Of a DNA stretch of 64,000 bases, positions 58,950 through 64,000 are shown one piece after another. A model generated the notes under the pieces. That model was given only the letters and a program-made list of their open reading frames with translations. It had not been told where the DNA came from and made no database searches. The position numbers and the translations under genes are program-made. Numbering within the stretch: position 1 is the stretch's first letter; each line of letters begins with the position of its first letter. This DNA comes from Polychytrium aggregatum (lineage: Eukaryota > Chytridiomycota > Chytridiomycetes > Polychytriales), in contig NW_026516232.1 of assembly GCF_025602895.1 (NCBI RefSeq), forward strand, positions 1 to 64,000, read 5' to 3'.

Positions 58950-59261
58950 CTGGCGCTGTTGTGGTCGCAGAGGGGCGGTTCCGAGATCGGGTTCGGCCGG
59001 CGACAGGACAGCGGAAAAGGCGCGGCTGGGCAGAGATTGGATCCGCCGGCGAGATCGATCCGGCTCGACCCTGGCTCGAGCGGCTGTGACGCGTCCCGTG
59101 ACCGAGCCGGCCAATCGCACGCCGCCCAGCCCCAGGCAACAAAGCTTCCTTGATGTCGCTGTCTTCGAAACGGATGCCTGCAGGAACATCTGGCACACCA
59201 TCGCCTGCCCTTGCCTCGCCTCGCCTACAACGGCTCCCGATTCTACAGCCTCGTCACCAGA
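58950..59261. promoter_or_regulatory. Shared upstream region of divergent DOM34 and deacetylase genes
   Basis: 312 bp between the two start codons. GC-rich; no core promoter motif was recognised. Confidence 0.35.
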
Positions 59262-60670
59262 ATGCGTCTCTTCTCCGGCTTCGCCCAAACTGCCGGGCTG
59301 CTGTCCCTGGCCGTTGCCGTCCGATGCAGCTTCGAAGGCCACCAGCACCCCCTGCAGCAAGACGTCAATCCATTCACTCCCCCCGGCACCGTCGTGTGGG
59401 CCTGCAACTCGCTCGACCGAGGTACGCCGCTCCGGTGAACTGAGTCGCTCCACTCTGCTGTGCGTCGGTCGGTCCGCCACGGTAGTGCCGATGGCGCAGT
59501 GCTAACACCTTGGGCTCGTAGGCATTGTCCTGACCTTTGACGACGGCCCTTCCCCTGGGAACACCGAGAATCTACTCGACTACCTCAGCAAAACCGGCCT
59601 CAAAGCCACCTTTTTCGTCGTCGGTGGGTTCTCCAAGGAGCATTAGTCTCTGTTTCAATTGATGTGCATCCTCTCAAGCCACTGCCGCCGCTCGCCGATA
59701 TCTGACCCAAGTGCTCCAAATGCCCTCGACAGGCGCCAATGCCCAGCGCTATCCAGATGTCGTGCGACGGATTGTCAATGATGGCCATCTGCTTGGATCT
59801 CATACGTGGTCTCACGGTACCTTAGGCTCTGGTTTTAGCTGGCCTCTGAGTCGCGCATGTCGTCGGCGCCCACTTCCTGGTGATATCATCGTCCTCACGA
59901 TTGCGATGCCATGTCCCATCTTCCAGCCAACCTGACCGACCTTGTTCAGACCAAGGGGATCGATGCTCTCGCCAGCGAAATTGATCGAAATGAAGAGCTC
60001 CTGTTCGGGATTACCCAACAGCGACCATGGCTGTTCCGTCCACCTTACGGCGCCATCAACGAAGCCATTCGCAAGTATCTAGAAGACCGCGGATACACAA
60101 TCGTTATGTGGAATGCAGGCTGTTTCGACTGGTACTACCAGGTGCGTCTGCATCCCGAGTCGTCAAGCATCAGCGAAACGTGCACCCATGTGCCACTCGT
60201 CGCATCGCATGTTGATCAGCTGGAGAGGGGGTGGATTATTTTACTGAGCCATTCCTTCCTGGCATGTTGTGCTGCTCTTGCTGTGCCATGTTGCTGCTGA
60301 TTACACCTTTTCACACGTTCGACAGAACGTCACGCAAGAACTGGTTCCTCTTATCAACGGCCTCCCGGATGGTGAGTCTCGCGCTCTCGGCCCCACTTTG
60401 TTGTATTCCAGATGGCACTCCATGCGCTATTACCGAGAGGATGCTGACGGCTTACTTGTTATCGGTTGCATCGCACGAGCAGCCGGCGCAATCGTCTGTA
60501 TGCACGACCTCTACGAAAGCACTGTCGGAGGCCTGCCTGTTCTTGTGGATGCTTTCACGGGAACCGAGGGTTATATCAACCCACAGGGCCGTCGGATCAT
60601 CACCATGGAGGAATGCATCAACCCCGGTCGTTCGGCCCATTCCCGTAACTCGCAGCGCTCGGAGCTCTGA
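59262..60670 (+). CDS. Secreted polysaccharide (chitin) deacetylase, CE4/NodB
   Basis: Six exons: 59262-59421, 59522-59623, 59733-59816, 59927-60141, 60326-60371, 60483-60670; 795 nt, 264 residues, all GT-AG and in phase. Signal peptide MRLFSGFAQTAGLLSLAVAV. The NodB domain is complete: TFDDGPSPG (catalytic Asp60, metal-binding Asp61), SHTWSH (metal-binding His111 and His115), FRPPYGA (153-158), MWNAGCFDW and the IVCMHDLYES block with His210. CE4 enzymes de-N-acetylate chitin or related glycans in the cell wall, making chitosan. There is no GPI or chitin-binding module. Substrate specificity is inferred from the fungal setting. Confidence 0.9.
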
Positions 60671-61104
60671 ATCAAATCTTGTTCAGAAGGTGGACGCCTG
60701 CGCGCACCCATCGTCACCTCGGTGCGAATTGGAGTCTTGAACGAAGCAAGACGGTGTCATTTGTGCCCTTCCGCAACCCAACTCTGCCTGCTACTGGCTT
60801 GGTGGAACACAGCCTTGAAATACAACGTGCATTCAACCAGTTGGGAGACCAATGTGGCTTCTCGATATCTAGATGATTGAGTCGAACGAGTCGCCCGCCG
60901 TGAGTTCTGGGCATTGGACGCCGCTGGCGATGTGTGGCTCCGCAAAGTACCTGGCATATCCGAGTCTCCGTGGGCTCGGTGGGTGTCCTGTTCGCTCTGG
61001 GTGGACAGCCGCATCTTGGTTCGTGTCAACTTGATCGTTGATCTGGGCGCTGCTCCTTTCGCCTGCGAGAATCCTGCCCTCTCGACAGTCACACTCTCCC
61101 CACC
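60671..61104. other. Intergenic, nothing recognised
   Basis: Upstream region of the lipoate ligase gene; no convincing ORF or RNA gene. Confidence 0.5.
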
Positions 61105-63444
61105 ATGATCCTGTGCGCTGCAGCCAAGACCCGGCTTTGGCGCTACCCGGCTGCGGGTGCCTCAAGCCCGATTCTGTCCCATCGAGCCGTTCATTCTGCC
61201 CAGGCACCCAAACGTGTAAGACTTTTGTCGCTGCCTCGGCGGGGATCGTAGATCTTGCCCGACTCTTACCGTCGCATAAACCCACAGAAACACACAATCC
61301 TGACTGACTCGTGGTGATTCTGCAGATTGAATGTTATGTCTCGAATGTTGTCGATCCGTGGATGAATCTGGCCTTTGAGGAATGGCAAGTCTCTCGCACT
61401 CTCCTCACAATCCACGGGCACATTGCACGGTGCGATCGGCTTGCATGCTTGGCCTCATTCTTACGCACTCGACCCTGGGCTTGATTATCGTCCAGGTTGT
61501 TTCGCCATACCGATCCCTCTGTCTATATTCTCATGCTGTGGCGAAACTCGAGATGCGTTGTCATCGGACGCAACCAGGTTGGTGAACCACGATGCCATCG
61601 ACAATGTCCACCCCCCAAGTCATGGTTACGAAGCCAGTCATTGTCGACAAACCCAAAGCGGCATCCGTCCTCGCAAATATTTTGCCACACTTCTACCCTT
61701 CGGCGCTGAAGTCGCTATCGACCGCTCTCGGTCGTGACGCTATGCAACTAAATCGGCCACATCGGTCACTCGTCCTCGGAATTGTTGTTCGCTAGAACCC
61801 GTGGAGAGAATGCAACCTGAGACTCATGGAGAGGGATAATGTCCCGCTCGTCCGCAGGCGAAGCGGCGGAGGCACCGTTTACCATGTAAGAAAAGCTTAT
61901 GTCCCGAATCTGCATTTGAGCATCTGGTCTGGCGATCCGATGGTCGCCAGGCGGCCACACGAGCTACAAGCTGGCGGTTCTGATTGTGTTTCGGCTGCTC
62001 TTGTGTGGGGCCTCCCGTAGGACTTGGGCAATTCCAACTACTCAATTATCATGCCGAGGGAAGTGTTCGACCGCAAGACCAATGCCGAGCTGGTGGCATC
62101 TGCGCTTCAGAGCCTGGACATTCCAGCCTCGGTCAACGAACGCCACGATATCGTCGTCGATGGCAAGAAGATATCCTTTGTTCCCTCCCCACACCCCATC
62201 CCGTTTCGCCTGTCTATCGGCCGTCTGAACTGCAGAGCTGAAATGATCCTTAACATGCATTGATATGTGCCGCCCGAATACGTATCCGGCTCGGCATACA
62301 AAATCGTGCGCGACAGGGCATACCACCACGGAACCATGCTGATCGATTCCGATCTGTCGAGCCTCGGAGCCTATCTCAAGCCCGACCCGGTACGCTGCTG
62401 GCTCGGCTGTGTGCCGGGCCAACGATGGGACGGCGCCGAGTCGAGCCCACTCATTGCAAGCGCAATGTGCGGCCTGCATCTTAACCTTCGGTCTGCCGCT
62501 TCAGAAAAACCTGGTCGGTGGAGGTGTGGCCAGTGTTCGATCGCCGGTCGCCAAGCTGCGGGAGTACTCGTACACGGCCGACCATCCATCCTTTTGCGAA
62601 GCGGTGATTGATGCCTTTTGTTCCAGGCACGGTGCTGCTCGGATGCAGGTACGATCGAGCGCTTGTTGGCAGGGCACAGGCTCGATCTCATGCAGAAAAA
62701 TGGACCAGTCTGCAGAGCTGAGCGAGGAGACATTCCAAGGCAACCCGAAGCTGCAAGAATACTACGACGAAGTGCGGGTGAGTCAGCCCGGCCCAGGCGA
62801 TTCTCCGCTCCCTGGCCCAGGGAGACATGACCTCTGTATGCTGCATATGACTCGAGATAGAGGCGCACGGCTTGCTCAATGGAACCCAAACCTTTGCTGA
62901 CGCATTCCCACCGTTTGCCAAAGACATGGAACTGGATCTATGGCCAGACTCCGACATTCACCCATCAACTGGAGCACTCCTTTTCCTGGGGCGATGTAGT
63001 AAGTTGACAAATCAAGTCGCTAAACTCTGTTCGCAGACCAAAGTGCGCTGACCCGTCCAATTGCCGATCAGATCATCGACATCAAGGTGGACGAGGGCTG
63101 CATTGTCGACGCCACCATCGCAACAAGCAACCCAACTGCTTCGCTTGCGTTCTTCCATGTGGCGACCAAGCTCAAAGGTGGGAACCGGGTCCGATATGAG
63201 CTCTATAGATGTAACCCTATTGACACACCTCGGAGCACCATCGGCTATCCACTGCGATGAGTTGAGCCCGTTGCATCTCCGTGGCGGAATTTGATTGACA
63301 CGACTTGGCTTGCCAGGGATGAAATACGAGTCTGCTTCGGTCGACCAAGCGGTTGCAATGGCCAAGCTTCGTGAACTAGAGATTGATATCGAGACGCTCG
63401 AGCATACTGCCGATCTTCGCGAATGGCTCAGAGCTCAGATCTAG
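61105..63444 (+). CDS. lplA: Lipoate-protein ligase A, mitochondrial
   Basis: Attaches lipoate to lysines of 2-oxoacid dehydrogenases and the glycine cleavage H protein. ATG 61105 opens a mitochondrial-type presequence ([18 protein letters not shown]...[12 protein letters not shown]). Exons: 61105-61215, 61326-61384, 61496-61577, 61796-61885, 62021-62170, 62282-62389, 62505-62648, then about 62690-62777, 62935-63000 and later ones to TAG 63442-63444, with less certain junctions. Motifs: [45 protein letters not shown] with the catalytic-region Lys, [31 protein letters not shown] and [15 protein letters not shown]. Intron 2 begins GC, and the intron at 62171 is AT-AC. The C-terminal accessory domain appears present. 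Confidence 0.9.
62171..62281 (+). other. U12-type AT-AC intron in lplA
   Basis: 111-nt intron starting ATATCCTTT (the U12 5' splice consensus) with TCCTTAAC (62247-62254, matching the U12 branch-site core) and ending AC before GTATCCGGC. Exons join in phase 0 to give DGKK|VSGSAYK, the strongly conserved LplA motif. No GT or AG boundary gives this protein. The branch A lies about 28 nt from the 3' splice site, somewhat long for U12 introns. Confidence 0.8.
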
Positions 63445-64000
63445 TCATGTTAAGCCGCTTGTCAAAGCCAGACTGAGCTGCAATGAGCACAAGACCAAGA
63501 TTAGCAGCCGCCACAACGCACAGTTGAGTGGACTACAATTGGTCGATTGTATTCAATATCTCCAGGAGCATTCATCATCAAGGCCCCGACGCCTCGATAA
63601 ACTGCAGTGTCTGCAACCCAAATACACTCATATCGAGCACCGGAATCTCCCAAAGGCAGTTTGGTGTTTCGTGTTTCGTTTTTTCGTGTCGCTATTCTGT
63701 ACCGTCATGGACGATTGCGCTGCAGCGCTGTCTCCAATTCGACGGCGTGCCAACACGAATGCGATTCGATTCAATTGGTGAACTATATGGACGACAAGAG
63801 TCGATTCTGCTTTGCAGCCCGCTGCCTACGAACGGGTGCCGTCCCCTTGTGTATGCCTGGCAGGATCATATGCAGCTCGGAATGTGATGGTGATGTTCAA
63901 AGCATCATCGCCCACGGAAAATCAAGCTCGTATATTCGAGACCGTGCTGCTCAGTCGGCAAGCGTCCTCCGAAACTGCGAGTAATAGCGGAGGAAGCTGT
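63445..64000. other. Right-edge region, nothing recognised
   Basis: Short ORFs on the plus strand lack recognisable family features. It may contain the 3' UTR of lplA and the beginning of a gene outside the window. Confidence 0.4.

Noticed and set aside
62171-62281. GT-AG alternatives for the lplA intron, or an acceptor just before GTGCCGCCC
   Set aside because: No GT/AG pair keeps frame and motif. The alternative acceptor would insert five residues into the conserved KKVSGSA motif.
1-64000. CRISPR arrays, rRNA genes, bacterial insertion sequences
   Set aside because: None were seen; repeats present are LTRs, LINE copies, microsatellites and a minisatellite.

Overview
The window looks like nuclear DNA of an early-diverging (zoosporic, chytrid-like) fungus. 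This is an inference from gene content: intron-rich fungal genes (polysaccharide deacetylase, BUR1/CDK9-type kinase, Dom34/Pelota), a GABA-B-like class C receptor, a Fanzor relic, chromodomain Ty3/gypsy elements and a probable U12-type AT-AC intron, a combination not expected in Dikarya. No bacterial, organellar or CRISPR features were seen.

Layout. (1) 1-7475: four 5'-truncated non-LTR retrotransposon copies (families A, A, A, B) joined head to tail, each poly(A) tail abutting the truncated 5' end of the next, with six CCTAA pentamers between copies 1 and 2. The orientation is what is expected of elements stacked on a left-hand chromosome end. (2) 7859-32186: a nest. A full-length family B non-LTR element (ORF1 13698-16409, ORF2 from 16406) is split by a Ty3/gypsy element (Gypsy-2, 17151-23067, TSD CTATC) and, 69 bp further along, by another (Gypsy-1 copy 2, 23142-28608, TSD CGTCC). 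A second Gypsy-1 copy (7859-13325, TSD ACCGG) lies just upstream. Removing both internal insertions restores one in-frame ORF2 of 1429 codons. Both gypsy families have a G GGA AAC slippery heptamer followed by a perfect hairpin at the gag/pol overlap. (3) 32187-35830: a 5'-truncated orphan ORF, a frameshifted Fanzor relic and an intact Sel1-repeat gene. (4) 36213-43584: two tightly spaced tRNA pairs (Val-Ile and Glu-Gln) and a third non-LTR family (C). The full-length C copy is inserted inside the tRNA-Glu gene with a 16-bp target duplication that equals tRNA nucleotides 1-16 and leaves an intact tRNA. (5) 44752-63444: host genes: a seven-TM protein, a class C GPCR built from many very small exons, BUR1/CDK9-like kinase, a small UPF0390-type protein, DOM34, a CE4 deacetylase and a mitochondrial lipoate-protein ligase.

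How it fits together. The left half is a retroelement-dominated, possibly subtelomeric or heterochromatic block. Both gypsy elements carry chromodomains, which fits insertion into existing repeat chromatin. The right half is compact and gene-rich, with divergent gene pairs (BUR1/UPF0390, DOM34/deacetylase) and short introns including two GC-AG introns and one AT-AC intron. Exon boundaries were placed by eye from splice signals, reading phase and family conservation; transcript data would settle the uncertain ones.
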